From Deltaproteobacteria bacterium (GTDB lineage Bacteria; Myxococcota_A; Polyangia; Polyangiales; Polyangiaceae), in contig JACRCQ010000074.1 in the NCBI GenBank assembly GCA_016218915.1, positions 1 through 64,000 of the forward strand: a stretch of 64,000 nt of DNA, given 5' to 3'. A program made the translations under genes and the position numbers. Position 1 is the stretch's first letter, and each line of letters opens with the position of its first letter. Below the pieces are notes generated by a model, which saw only the letters and a list, made by a program, of their open reading frames with translations, ran no database searches and was not told the origin of the DNA. Shown one piece after another: positions 42,423-52,300 of the stretch.

Positions 42423-45400
42423 ATGCGCAGAGTGCTTGCCCGTTTCTTACGGAGCGTAGTGCGTGTCGGGGCAGTGAGCTCATTGCTGGCTGCAGCGGCC
42501 GCAGCGGGTTGCTCGGGTGGCGACAGCGCGGATCAGATCTACACGCCTGAGCCGGGCGACGGAGGAGCCGACGTCACAGTCGAGGCCGATGCCAGCAAGG
42601 ACACCAAGGTCGATGGTCCTGACGGGGCCAAGGATGGCGAAGCTGGGGACGTCGCCCTGGACAAGGCGGACGCGACGGACGCGCCGAAGGACGGCGACGC
42701 CGCGATTGATCAAGCGGATTCCAGCGACTCGGGCGACGCGTTGGACGAGGAAGCGTGCTCCGAGAACTTCGAGCTGTGCAACGGGGTGGACGACAACTGC
42801 AACGGGCAGATCGACGAAGGTGATCCTGGCGGCAACCTTCCGTGCGACGTGCCGAACAAGCTTGGCGAGTGCAAGCCTGGAACCACGCACTGCCAGAACA
42901 CGCAGCTCAAGTGCGTGCAGAACGTCCCGCCAGCGCAAGAGGTCTGCGACGGCAAGGACAACGACTGCGACGGCACGATCGACAACAACACGACCGACAC
43001 GGGCGGCAGCTGCAACACGGGCAATGAAGGCATCTGCGCGGCTGGGACCGAAACGTGCGAGGCCAGCGTCAAGGTCTGCAAGCAGAACCTGCAGCCCAAG
43101 ACCGAGACCTGCAACGGCCTGGACGATGACTGCAACGGCACGCCGGACGACGGGATGCCGGGTGCGGGCCAGCCCTGCACGGTGACCGGGCAGCTGCCGA
43201 ACACGCCGTGCGCCACCGGGCTGACCAACTGCCTGGGCGGCCAGAACGGCTGCACGCAGACGGTGTTCCCCGCGTCGGAGGTCTGCGACGGCAAGGACAA
43301 CGACTGCAACGGCACGCTCGACGATCCGAATCTGGTCGAGGGCAAGCCTTGCCAGACCGGTCTCCCGGGCATCTGTGCTCCGGGCAAGACGCTGTGCAAT
43401 GCGGGCACGCCTTCGTGCAACCCCGACATCGCCCCTGGCTCGACGGTCGAGGTGTGCAATGCCAAGGACGACGACTGCAACGGGCAGGTGGACGACATCG
43501 TCAACGTGAAGCTCGAGTGCGCCACCAAGTACCCCACGGCGCAGAACGTGCTCGACTGGCAGTGCTCGACCGGCAACTGCCAGGTCACGGTCTGTGCGGG
43601 ATCGTACAAGGACTGCGACGGTGCGCCGGCCAATGGCTGCGAGGTCAATGCGCTCAACGACCTCAACCACTGCGCGGTCTGCGGCCACATGTGCAATGCG
43701 AGCCACGGCACGCCTTCATGCGTAGCCGGGCAGTGCCAGATCTCCTGCGCCTCGGGCTGGGGCAACTGCGACAACGACGCGGAGACCGGCTGCGAGCTTC
43801 CGGTGACCTCTGACATCAACAACTGCGGCGCGTGCACGCACAAGTGCGAGTCGACGACCGGAACGCCCAGCTGCAACAACGGGATCTGCTCGATCGTGTG
43901 CACGTCGGGCCTGGGCAACTGCGACGGCAACGTGGACAACGGCTGCGAGACCAACCTCGGTACGGATCCGCAGCACTGCGGCTCTTGCACCAACGTGTGC
44001 AGCTCCGTGGGCGGCGCACCGTCGTGCGTTGCGAGCACCTGCAACATCACCTGCAACGCAGGGCTGGGCAACTGTGACAACAACGTCGCGAACGGTTGCG
44101 AGGTCAACACCAATACCGACCCAGGCAACTGCGGCTCCTGTGGACACCTTTGCAGCACGGTCAACGGCACGCCTGGGTGCTTTGGCGGCAACTGCACGAT
44201 CACGTGCACGTCCGGCTACGGCAACTGCGATGCGAACGTGACCAACGGCTGCGAGACCAACCTCAAGACCAGCCCTGCGAACTGCAACGGGTGCGGCAAT
44301 GCGTGCAGCACCAACCACGGCACGCCGGGATGCTCGAACGGAGCGTGCTCCATCTCGTGCAGTGCCGGCTGGGGTAATTGCGACAACGACGTCACGGACG
44401 GCTGCGAGCAGAGCCTCACCAACGACCCGAACCACTGCGGCACCTGCGTCAAGGTCTGCAGCAGCAACCATGGTACGCCGTCTTGCGTGAACTCGGTCTG
44501 CCAGATCGCTTGCGCGGCCGGCTATGCGGACTGCAACGGCGACGCCAACGACGGATGCGAGGTCAATCTCAACACAGATGCCGTGCACTGCGGCACCTGC
44601 GCGAAGATCTGCTCGAACAACAACGGCATCCCGTCGTGCGTGAGCGGCTCGTGCAACATCTCGTGCTCTTCGGGCTTCGGCAATTGCGACGGCAACGTCG
44701 ACAACGGCTGCGAGGTGGACCTCAAGTCCAGCACCGCGAACTGCAACGCCTGCGGCGCGGCGTGCAACAACACCAACGGCACGCCGAGCTGCGTGGCCGG
44801 GGCCTGCCAGATCGCCTGCAGCGCGGGATTCGGCAACTGCGACAACAATCCCGGCAATGGCTGCGAAATCAACCTCAACACGAACGTTGCACACTGTGGC
44901 AGCTGCCCCAAGGTCTGCTCCAGCGTCAACGGCACCCCCTCCTGCGCCGGCGGCACCTGCAGCATCGCCTGCAACCCGAACTTCGCGAACTGCGACAACA
45001 ACGTGGACACCGGCTGCGAGGCTGACCTCAAGAACGACGAGCAGCACTGCGGCAACTGCACCACGATCTGCAGCTCGAGCGGCGGCACGCCATCGTGCAA
45101 CAACGGCACCTGCGGCATCACGTGCGCGAGCGGCTACGGCGACTGCGACGGCAACACGGTCAACGGCTGCGAGACCAACATCAACACGAACCTGTCGCAC
45201 TGCGGCGGGTGCGGGCACGTCTGCTCGAATGCCAATGGCAATCCGAGCTGCAACGGCGGCGCGTGCGGCATCACCTGCACCGCGGGATTCGGCAACTGCG
45301 ACGGCAATGTCGCCAACGGATGCGAGATCAACCTCAACACGGATCCGATCCACTGCGGCACGTGCGCCAAGATCTGCAACGGCACCAACGGAACGCCGGG

Positions 45401-46877
45401 GTGCGCCTCAGGCGCGTGCACGATCGCGTGCGCGACCGGATTCGCCAACTGCGACGGCAGCGCGGACAACGGCTGCGAGGTCAATCTCAAGACCGACCCG
45501 CAGCACTGCAACAGCTGCAGCACCGTATGCAACGGCACCAACGGCACTGCAACCTGCACCAACGGAGCCTGCGGCATCAACTGCAACCCCGGCTACGGCA
45601 ACTGCGACGGCAACCTGGGCAACGGCTGCGAGACCAACATCAACAGCAACACCAGCCACTGCGGCGGGTGCGGCAATGCCTGCTCCACGGTCAATGGCTC
45701 GCCCGCGTGCGCCAGCGGCAGCTGCTCGATCACGTGCAACGCAGGGTTCGGCAACTGCAACAACAACGCGGCAGACGGCTGCGAGATCAATACCACCAAC
45801 AACCCATCTCACTGCAACGGATGCGGGCAGGCTTGCAGCAACAACAACGGAACCCCGTCCTGCTCCGGCGGCACCTGCAGCATCGCGTGCAACCCGGGAT
45901 GGGGCAACTGCGACAACAATGCTGGAAACGGCTGCGAGGTGAACACCACCAACGACGTGTCTCACTGCGGCAGCTGCCCCAAGGTGTGCAGCTCGCTCAA
46001 CGGCACGCCGTCCTGCGTCGGCAGCGCTTGCACCATCGCGTGTGCTGCCGGCTGGGGCAACTGCGACAACAACGCAGACACCGGCTGCGAGGTCAACATC
46101 ACGAACAACGTGAACAACTGCGGCGCTTGCGGCACGGCCTGCAACGGCACCAACGGCACTCCGTCCTGCGCGGGCAGCAATTGCTCGATCAGCTGCAACG
46201 GAGGGTTCGGCAACTGCGACGGCAGCGCGGCCAACGGCTGCGAGGTCACCTTCGCCAACGACCCCGCCCACTGCGGCAACTGCACCACCAACTGCTCGTC
46301 GCCTCTGCCCGCCCATACCCTCGGCGCAGGCTGCTCGGGCGGCGGATGCACGATCTCGACTTGCGAAGGCGGCTACTACAACCAGGACAACGCCTTCGCC
46401 AACGGCTGCGAGTGCCAGGATGACGGCGTCCAGAACACCTGCGCCTCAGCCACCAGCCTCGGCGACGTGGCCGTCAACGGCACCACCACGCGCACCGGCA
46501 ACCTCTCGCCCACCACCGACAACGACTGGTACGTCGTTCGCTTCGCAGTCGGCCCCAGCTGCTCCTTCAACCCCAAGATCGCTCTCAGCAACTCCGGCCA
46601 GCCGATCGTGATGAACGTCTTCACCAACTGCAGCAGCGGAACGATCCCCTGCTCGGACAACGGCAACTCGGGCAACAACTCCACGATCTGGGAGTTCACC
46701 TACAGCGCGTCCTGCGGCGCGTGGCTCGCGATCGACTATTCGCCGGACATCACCCAGCCCTTCATCGGGGTCAACATGCCCACACCCGTCGGCGGCTACA
46801 TCACGCTCTACATCAACGTCAAGGCCACCGCTTCGGTCCCTGCCTGCCTCGACTACACCCTCACCATCACCAACTGA
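42423..46877 (+). CDS. Giant Cys-rich lipoprotein: MopE motifs, 18 repeats, PPC-like end
   Basis: A 1484-residue exported protein. The signal ends at AAAAAGC (near residue 29). An acidic Asp/Lys/Ala linker runs to about 105. Five MopE-type metal-binding motifs (CDGKDNDCDGTIDNN and variants) occupy about 110-370. Eighteen tandem ~51-residue repeats follow (about 393-1315), each with eight Cys, of the form GxGNCDxNxxNGCExNxxTDxxHCGxC. A C-terminal beta domain resembling PPC (GNLSPTTDNDWYVVRF) completes it. ATG at 42423 follows GGGAGG. It looks like a long, disulfide-stiffened rod holding a beta domain away from the cell. Calcium or copper binding by MopE motifs is known in that family. Confidence 0.83.
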   Translation: MRRVLARFLRSVVRVGAVSSLLAAAAAAGCSGGDSADQIYTPEPGDGGADVTVEADASKDTKVDGPDGAKDGEAGDVALDKADATDAPKDGDAAIDQADSSDSGDALDEEACSENFELCNGVDDNCNGQIDEGDPGGNLPCDVPNKLGECKPGTTHCQNTQLKCVQNVPPAQEVCDGKDNDCDGTIDNNTTDTGGSCNTGNEGICAAGTETCEASVKVCKQNLQPKTETCNGLDDDCNGTPDDGMPGAGQPCTVTGQLPNTPCATGLTNCLGGQNGCTQTVFPASEVCDGKDNDCNGTLDDPNLVEGKPCQTGLPGICAPGKTLCNAGTPSCNPDIAPGSTVEVCNAKDDDCNGQVDDIVNVKLECATKYPTAQNVLDWQCSTGNCQVTVCAGSYKDCDGAPANGCEVNALNDLNHCAVCGHMCNASHGTPSCVAGQCQISCASGWGNCDNDAETGCELPVTSDINNCGACTHKCESTTGTPSCNNGICSIVCTSGLGNCDGNVDNGCETNLGTDPQHCGSCTNVCSSVGGAPSCVASTCNITCNAGLGNCDNNVANGCEVNTNTDPGNCGSCGHLCSTVNGTPGCFGGNCTITCTSGYGNCDANVTNGCETNLKTSPANCNGCGNACSTNHGTPGCSNGACSISCSAGWGNCDNDVTDGCEQSLTNDPNHCGTCVKVCSSNHGTPSCVNSVCQIACAAGYADCNGDANDGCEVNLNTDAVHCGTCAKICSNNNGIPSCVSGSCNISCSSGFGNCDGNVDNGCEVDLKSSTANCNACGAACNNTNGTPSCVAGACQIACSAGFGNCDNNPGNGCEINLNTNVAHCGSCPKVCSSVNGTPSCAGGTCSIACNPNFANCDNNVDTGCEADLKNDEQHCGNCTTICSSSGGTPSCNNGTCGITCASGYGDCDGNTVNGCETNINTNLSHCGGCGHVCSNANGNPSCNGGACGITCTAGFGNCDGNVANGCEINLNTDPIHCGTCAKICNGTNGTPGCASGACTIACATGFANCDGSADNGCEVNLKTDPQHCNSCSTVCNGTNGTATCTNGACGINCNPGYGNCDGNLGNGCETNINSNTSHCGGCGNACSTVNGSPACASGSCSITCNAGFGNCNNNAADGCEINTTNNPSHCNGCGQACSNNNGTPSCSGGTCSIACNPGWGNCDNNAGNGCEVNTTNDVSHCGSCPKVCSSLNGTPSCVGSACTIACAAGWGNCDNNADTGCEVNITNNVNNCGACGTACNGTNGTPSCAGSNCSISCNGGFGNCDGSAANGCEVTFANDPAHCGNCTTNCSSPLPAHTLGAGCSGGGCTISTCEGGYYNQDNAFANGCECQDDGVQNTCASATSLGDVAVNGTTTRTGNLSPTTDNDWYVVRFAVGPSCSFNPKIALSNSGQPIVMNVFTNCSSGTIPCSDNGNSGNNSTIWEFTYSASCGAWLAIDYSPDITQPFIGVNMPTPVGGYITLYINVKATASVPACLDYTLTITN
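43599..46367 (+). repeat. Eighteen 153-bp tandem coding repeats
   Basis: Each unit encodes 51 residues with the same eight Cys positions, except the last, which is 56 residues. Nucleotide similarity is high around the Cys codons (GGCAACTGCGACAAC, AACGGCTGCGAG) but units differ elsewhere. This indicates old duplication kept under selection for the Cys frame, with some recent exchange. The units could recombine. Confidence 0.88.
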
Positions 46878-46895
46878 GCTTCGGATAGCGCCCGC

Positions 46896-47846
46896 TCAGC
46901 GCTTCGGCATCTGGATCACGCTGCCAGCGGTGAGCCAGTACACGGCCTGGCTGTCCACCGCGATCGCTGGTCCCGCGCCATCAGCCACAGGCACGGCCGG
47001 CCCGCCGGCCAGCCCGAATCGCATCGGACCGCGCGGCCCCTCGAAGTACAGGTTGTGCGCATCAATGGCGAGGATGCTCGAATCCGAGTCCGGAATCGTT
47101 GCGAACTTCACCGCCACACCGCCATCGGCGTTCAGGCGCATGATCGTGGTGCGCGTCTTGTAGTACAGGCTCGTGTCGTCGGACGCGAGCGCAGGCACGC
47201 CGCTGGTCTCGGCATCTGGAACCACGGCCATCGTGATGACAGACCCACCTCCCTTGCGCAGCCCCAGGATCGTGTTCTGCTTGCCTGGCTCGGAATCGAC
47301 CCAGTACACGTGCGTGGCGCTGAGCGTGATCTGACGCGGAATTCCCTGCTGCCGGGTCGCGAGGTTCAGGGGCGTGCCTCCGGTCCGCATGACGCGAAGC
47401 ACCCCCGGAGTCATCGTGTCGTCCGAATCGCCAGGATTGCCGTTCTGGGTCCAGTAGACGTGGGTGGCATCGAGCGCGATCGACGTTATCTTGTTCTTCG
47501 ACACGACCAGATCGCTGGGCTGCCCTTTCTTCTTGGGGATCTTGCGGATGACATCCTGGCCCTGCGCCCCGGACACCACCAGGTACAGGCCGTCGTCGTC
47601 CACTGCGAGCGCCTCCACGCGTCCCGGCACTGCCACGACCTGGACCGGTGGCTGGTTGTCGTCCTTCAGCGCCTTGTACAGCGTGCTCGTCCGCCCATCC
47701 GAGGTCGTCCAGTACACGTAGCTCAGGTCCACTGTCAGGTGCTGCATGCCCTGCTGGCCCGTGGCGACCATCTTGGGGCCGCTCGGAGCGCAGGCGTGCA
47801 GGGTGGCGATTGCAAGCGCGAGGAAGAGGGATTGGTGAATGCGCAT
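46896..47846 (-). CDS. Lipoprotein with YWT-type beta-propeller repeats
   Basis: A 316-residue lipoprotein. Signal and lipobox end at TLHAC (Cys19). The body repeats the pattern of a strand ending in xxYW or LY (DLSYVYWTTSDG, DATHVYWTQNGN, SATHVYWVDSEPG, DAHNLYFEGPRG, DSQAVYWLTAGS), about six times. This is typical of YWTD- or SMP30-like beta-propellers. Such proteins in myxobacteria are abundant, exported and mostly uncharacterised. It is convergent with the giant Cys-rich lipoprotein, 18 bases away. A sensor or surface-binding role is inferred only from the fold. Confidence 0.72.
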   Translation of the reverse strand: MRIHQSLFLALAIATLHACAPSGPKMVATGQQGMQHLTVDLSYVYWTTSDGRTSTLYKALKDDNQPPVQVVAVPGRVEALAVDDDGLYLVVSGAQGQDVIRKIPKKKGQPSDLVVSKNKITSIALDATHVYWTQNGNPGDSDDTMTPGVLRVMRTGGTPLNLATRQQGIPRQITLSATHVYWVDSEPGKQNTILGLRKGGGSVITMAVVPDAETSGVPALASDDTSLYYKTRTTIMRLNADGGVAVKFATIPDSDSSILAIDAHNLYFEGPRGPMRFGLAGGPAVPVADGAGPAIAVDSQAVYWLTAGSVIQMPKR

Positions 47847-47914
47847 CGTTCGTTGGCCGCGAGTCTACCCGACCCGCCTTCGGTTGCGCCATGCCGTAGC
47901 CAGGGCTCCGGCCT

Positions 47915-49261
47915 TCACGGTGATGCGGACGAGGAAGCGGAGGGGGCGACCGAAGCAGCGCTCGACGCTTCGGGGCGGGGCTTGGGTTTGGCGCACATCA
48001 GGGAGGAGAGCTTGCCCACGAGCTGGGCGGTCTGCTCTTCGGACAGACTTGCCTGCCCCACGACCGCTCGCTCGTCAGCGATCAGAGGGATGTCGGGAAT
48101 GTCGACCGAGCCGGAGGAAGGGCTGGACGGGGCGGAGAGCATGCCGGACAGGTCGCTCACCTTCTGCACCTGCCAGAGGAAGTCCTTGAGACGGGCGGTG
48201 ATCTCCGGGGCATGACGGGCAGCGAGGGAAGGATCCTTGTCCTCGAAGCGAAGGCTCACCTCGGAAGTGCCGGTCACGGACAGGAAGATGTCGAGCCTCA
48301 TTTCCACGATCGAATCGGGAATGCGCAGGCCGAGCTTGCGGAACGGGATCGAGGGTTTGAGCAGGTTGAGCGAGAGCACGCGTCCGCGGCCAGCGGGAAT
48401 GGCCAGGGGTTTGCGCACGGCCCGGATCTGCTCCCAGCCCGGCTCGGGCGTGATGAACAGCAGGTTGGTGCCGTGCGAGAACACCACACGGCTGGACTTC
48501 GCAGCGTAGAACTTCGCTGCTTGCTCATCGAGCCACACGCCCTTGGGACGCAGCAGCTTGTCGATGGCTTCGTGCACCTTGTCCTTGGTCATGTGGTGGT
48601 TGACCGCGACCATGTAGCCCTTGGGATCGCTGAGCTGCTGGCCGGCGAACAAGGCGCCGTCGAGATCGCGGATCGGATCCACGCCTGCGCGCTGGAACGC
48701 AGCGCCGAGAAAGCCGCATGCGAGCATGGGGCGCATGGACTCGGCCATGGGATGGTCGCGCATGGCCGAGAACCAGACCGTGAGCGTGACGTTGGTCTTG
48801 CCCTGGATCGACTTGCTCATCTCGCCGGTCAGGCCGAGCGCCTCCGGGGCCTTCTTCTCGAGCTTCTTCTTCTCTTGCTCTGCGGCTTCGGCCTTGGGGT
48901 CCTTGTCGGGCTCGTCGGTCTTGCCTTCGGCTTGGCGCTCCTCGCCCTTGGGAATCTTGACGCTCTCGGCGTTGGGCTCGGACTCCATCTGGACCGCGTT
49001 GACCTTGTCCTTGGGGGGCGGCGGCGGCTTCTGGGGTGCGAGCTGCTCCAGGTCTACCGAGATGGTCTGGGTGCCTGCGTCGTAGTCCACCCGCTCGGAG
49101 TCCTTGATGGCGAGCAAGGAGCTGAAGAAGCTGAAGAGCATCATGACCGGGGTGGCGGGCAGGTGGATCACCACGGCAATGACCAGGGCCAGGCCGAATC
49201 GCGCACGCAACGACCGGCTCGAGAGCTTGGGCTTGGTCGGGGATGCAGGTGCAGCGGTCAT
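47915..49261 (-). CDS. Proline-rich single-pass membrane protein, TonB/AgmX-like layout
   Basis: A 448-residue protein. A short basic N-terminus is followed by a hydrophobic span (about 22-50, RFGLALVIAVVIHLPATPVMMLFSFFSSLL). A Pro-rich QKPPPPPKDK and a Lys/Glu coiled stretch (90-150) follow. From about 160 comes a folded domain (SIQGKTNVTLTVWFSAMRDHPMAESM...LDIFLSVTGTSEVSLRFED). The end is Ala/Ser-rich. The layout resembles myxobacterial TonB- or gliding-associated proteins, but no motif proves it. ATG at 49261 was used; the frame extends upstream over the divergent promoter. It is divergent from the giant adenylation protein. Confidence 0.65.
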   Translation of the reverse strand: MTAAPASPTKPKLSSRSLRARFGLALVIAVVIHLPATPVMMLFSFFSSLLAIKDSERVDYDAGTQTISVDLEQLAPQKPPPPPKDKVNAVQMESEPNAESVKIPKGEERQAEGKTDEPDKDPKAEAAEQEKKKLEKKAPEALGLTGEMSKSIQGKTNVTLTVWFSAMRDHPMAESMRPMLACGFLGAAFQRAGVDPIRDLDGALFAGQQLSDPKGYMVAVNHHMTKDKVHEAIDKLLRPKGVWLDEQAAKFYAAKSSRVVFSHGTNLLFITPEPGWEQIRAVRKPLAIPAGRGRVLSLNLLKPSIPFRKLGLRIPDSIVEMRLDIFLSVTGTSEVSLRFEDKDPSLAARHAPEITARLKDFLWQVQKVSDLSGMLSAPSSPSSGSVDIPDIPLIADERAVVGQASLSEEQTAQLVGKLSSLMCAKPKPRPEASSAASVAPSASSSASP

Positions 49262-49355
49262 GGTGATGCGACTCGCGTGGGTGTTAGCACAACGCCACCA
49301 GCTGCTCCACCCGGGCAGCGATTGGGTTCCCTTGCCCGCACGCCGGGCCAGTGTA

Positions 49356-52300
49356 ATGTCCTGGACCCGGATGCAACAGCTGCGCGCCTTCGAACATGCC
49401 ATCGCAACCTGGTCGCCGGACTACGCCGATGGCCCGTGCGTCGACCCTGCAGAGCTGCTCGACCAGGCCGAGCGACTGCTTCGCCCTGGAGCCCCGGAGC
49501 TCGCACCGGAAGCCTGGCATGCGTACCTCGATCGCACGCGGGCGACGCGCTTCCTGACGTCGCTCGCCGACTCGGAGGCACGGGTGCGCTGGGCAGAATC
49601 CGCATTCGAGGCCATCCATCGGTCGGACTACTCGCTCGAGATCATGATCGAGCAGCGCGTGCGAGCCCACGGCAGCCGCGTGTTTCTGCGCGAGGCTCGC
49701 ACCACGGCCGCGTGGACGTACGAGCAGTCGAGCCGTCGCATCCAGGCGATCGCCACGGTGCTGCAATCGGCGGCGCCGCGACGTCACCCCAAGGTGGCGA
49801 TTCTTTCCGAGAACTGCGTGGACAGCGCGCTGACCGACCTGGCGTGCCTGGCCTACGACATCTTCGTCACGCCCCTCGACGTGCACTTCGATGTGCCCAC
49901 GATCGCCTGGATCTTCGATCGCCTCGAGCTCAACCTCGTGGTGTGCGGCAACCCGCAGCTGGCCGAGCGTCTCGAGGAAGCCAAGACGCGGGTGCGTCAC
50001 CCGTTCCGGATCCTGCACCTGAATCCTGACGCGCGGAACGTGGCGGACGGAGACATGATCCTGCCGGAAGCGTGCTCGCGAATCGGTCCTGACGACATCG
50101 CGTGTCACCTCGGCGGAAGGCAGAGACGTCCGCTGGATGCGCCTGCGACGACCATGTTCACGTCAGGGAGCACGGGAAAGCCCAAGGGCGTGGTGTTCAC
50201 TTCCTTGAACCTGCTCACCAAGCGTTTTGCACGGGGTGCTGCCTTGCCCAAGGTCGGCGACCTGGAAGTGCTGCTCTGCTACCTGCCCTTGTTCCACACG
50301 TTCGGCCGCTACCTCGAGCTGATGGGCTCGCTGTACTGGGGCGGCACCTACGTGTTCGCCGGCAACCCTTCCTCGGAGAATCTGATCTCCCTGTTGCAGG
50401 ACGTCCGCCCCACAGGGCTGATCAGCATTCCGCTGCGATGGGTACAGGTACGCGACGAGTGCCTCAGGCGGGTCGGCGCCTCGGCTCGCGAGCAGGAGGA
50501 GCACACCGTGGTCCGCAACGTGGTCGGCGAGAGGCTGCGATGGGGCCTGTCCGCTGCCGGGCACCTGGATCCGAGGATCTTCCGGTTCTTCAACCGGCAC
50601 GGCATCGAGCTGTGCAGCGGCTTCGGAATGACCGAGGCCACGGGCGGGATCACGATGACGCCGCCAGGCGAGTACGTGGACGAGACCGTGGGCATCCCGC
50701 TTCCAGGCGTACAATGCCGGCTGACGGACATCGGCGAGCTGCAGATCAGCGGCCACTACGTCGCGCGCTACCTCGAAGACCCCGATGACCCGGTCGAGAC
50801 CGGCCCGTGGCTTGCCACCGGGGATCTGTTTCGCAGGCACGACAACGGCTATCTGGAGATCGTCGATCGGGTCAAGGACATCTACAAGAACTCCAAGGGG
50901 CAGACGATCGCGCCGCGCAGGGTGGAGTCGCAGTTCACGGACGTGCCCGGGATCAAGCGGGTGTTTCTCGCAGGCGACGGCCGCGAGTACAACACGCTGC
51001 TGATCGTGCCGGACCGGGGCGATCCCGTACTGCAGGCCTTCAACTCCGAGGACAAGATCCGGGCGTACCTGCACCAGATCATCGCCACGGCCAACCAGGC
51101 GCTGGCGCGCTACGAGCGCGTGGTCAACTTCACGGTCCTGACGCGCGACTTCGAGCTGGAGCAGGGGGAGCTGACCCCCAAGGGCTCGTACCGGCGAAAG
51201 ACGATCGAGGAGCATTTTGCCGCGGAGATCCGCGACATGTACCGGGGACGCCAGATCGAGATGCAGTGCGGGGATCTGCGCGTGATGATCCCGCGATGGT
51301 TCTTCCGCGATCAGGGGTGGCTCGACGGCGACATCGGGGTCGACGACGAAGGGCTGGTTGCCCGGGGGCATGGCAGGCGGCTGCGCATCGCGCGCGTCGA
51401 TGGCGGGCGAAGGGTGCGGCTGGGCGATCTCGAGTACGTGGTCGGCGGAGACCTGGTCGATCTGGGGCTGTTTGCGCGTCAGCCTGTGCTGTGGACCGGC
51501 AACCCGCAGATGCTCGCGTTCTGCCCGTGCAAGGATGGCTGGGACCTGGCCCTGGGCAAGGTGTCGCCGCAGGTGTTCCTGCCGCCAGAGCGTCGTCAGG
51601 AGGTCCCAGGAGAAGAAGAGCTGACCGATCACTTCCCAGACTACCGTCTGGCTCGCGCCCACGATCTCTCGGCCCGCGCGATGTTCGGAAGCGGTGCTGC
51701 GTCGATCGGCGCGATCGAGCAGCTGACCGAGATGCTGCAGCGCGCCCATGACCGGCTTGCGTCGGTGATCCGACGCAGGCTCGAAGCGTTGGCGCGTCAT
51801 CCGGAGCTCGAGGTGCGGTGTCTGGCCTACCGGACCCTGCTGCTGGACACGCTGGTGCCGGAGTCGAGCAAGGTTCTGCCTTCGTTCGTGGAAGCAGGGC
51901 TGCCGTTCCTCAACGAGGAGAGCATCGAGATCATCGCCAGAGCCAACCTGGAGCGACGGCGTCTCGAGGCGTTCCGCCAGAGGCTCTACCGGTACCGCAC
52001 AGAGCTCGCGTGGCCGGCGACGGATCAGGTGCGTGCGGTGTTCGCGGACATCCTCAAGCTGCTGGCCGACTTCGTGCGCTACCACCCGGACTACTTCCCT
52101 GAGGCGAGCCTGGAGCTGAACGCGTGGATCTTGCATGACGCAGACCCGGCGCTCGCACGCATCGCGCGCGATCTGCTCGATGGTGTGACGCGGTGGTGGG
52201 AGGAGGAGGTCCTGTCGCGGATCCGGATCGAGGCCGCGCAGTGGAGACGCCGGCTGGTGTTGCACGACTCGCTTTCCGGGGCAGAGACGGAGCGGCTCGC

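Noticed and set aside
43716..46316. Large minus-strand open frames rich in Ala/Val/Arg opposite the Cys-repeat gene.
   Set aside because: They are produced by the repeated Cys/Asn/Gly codons read in reverse; no signal, motif or start site supports them.
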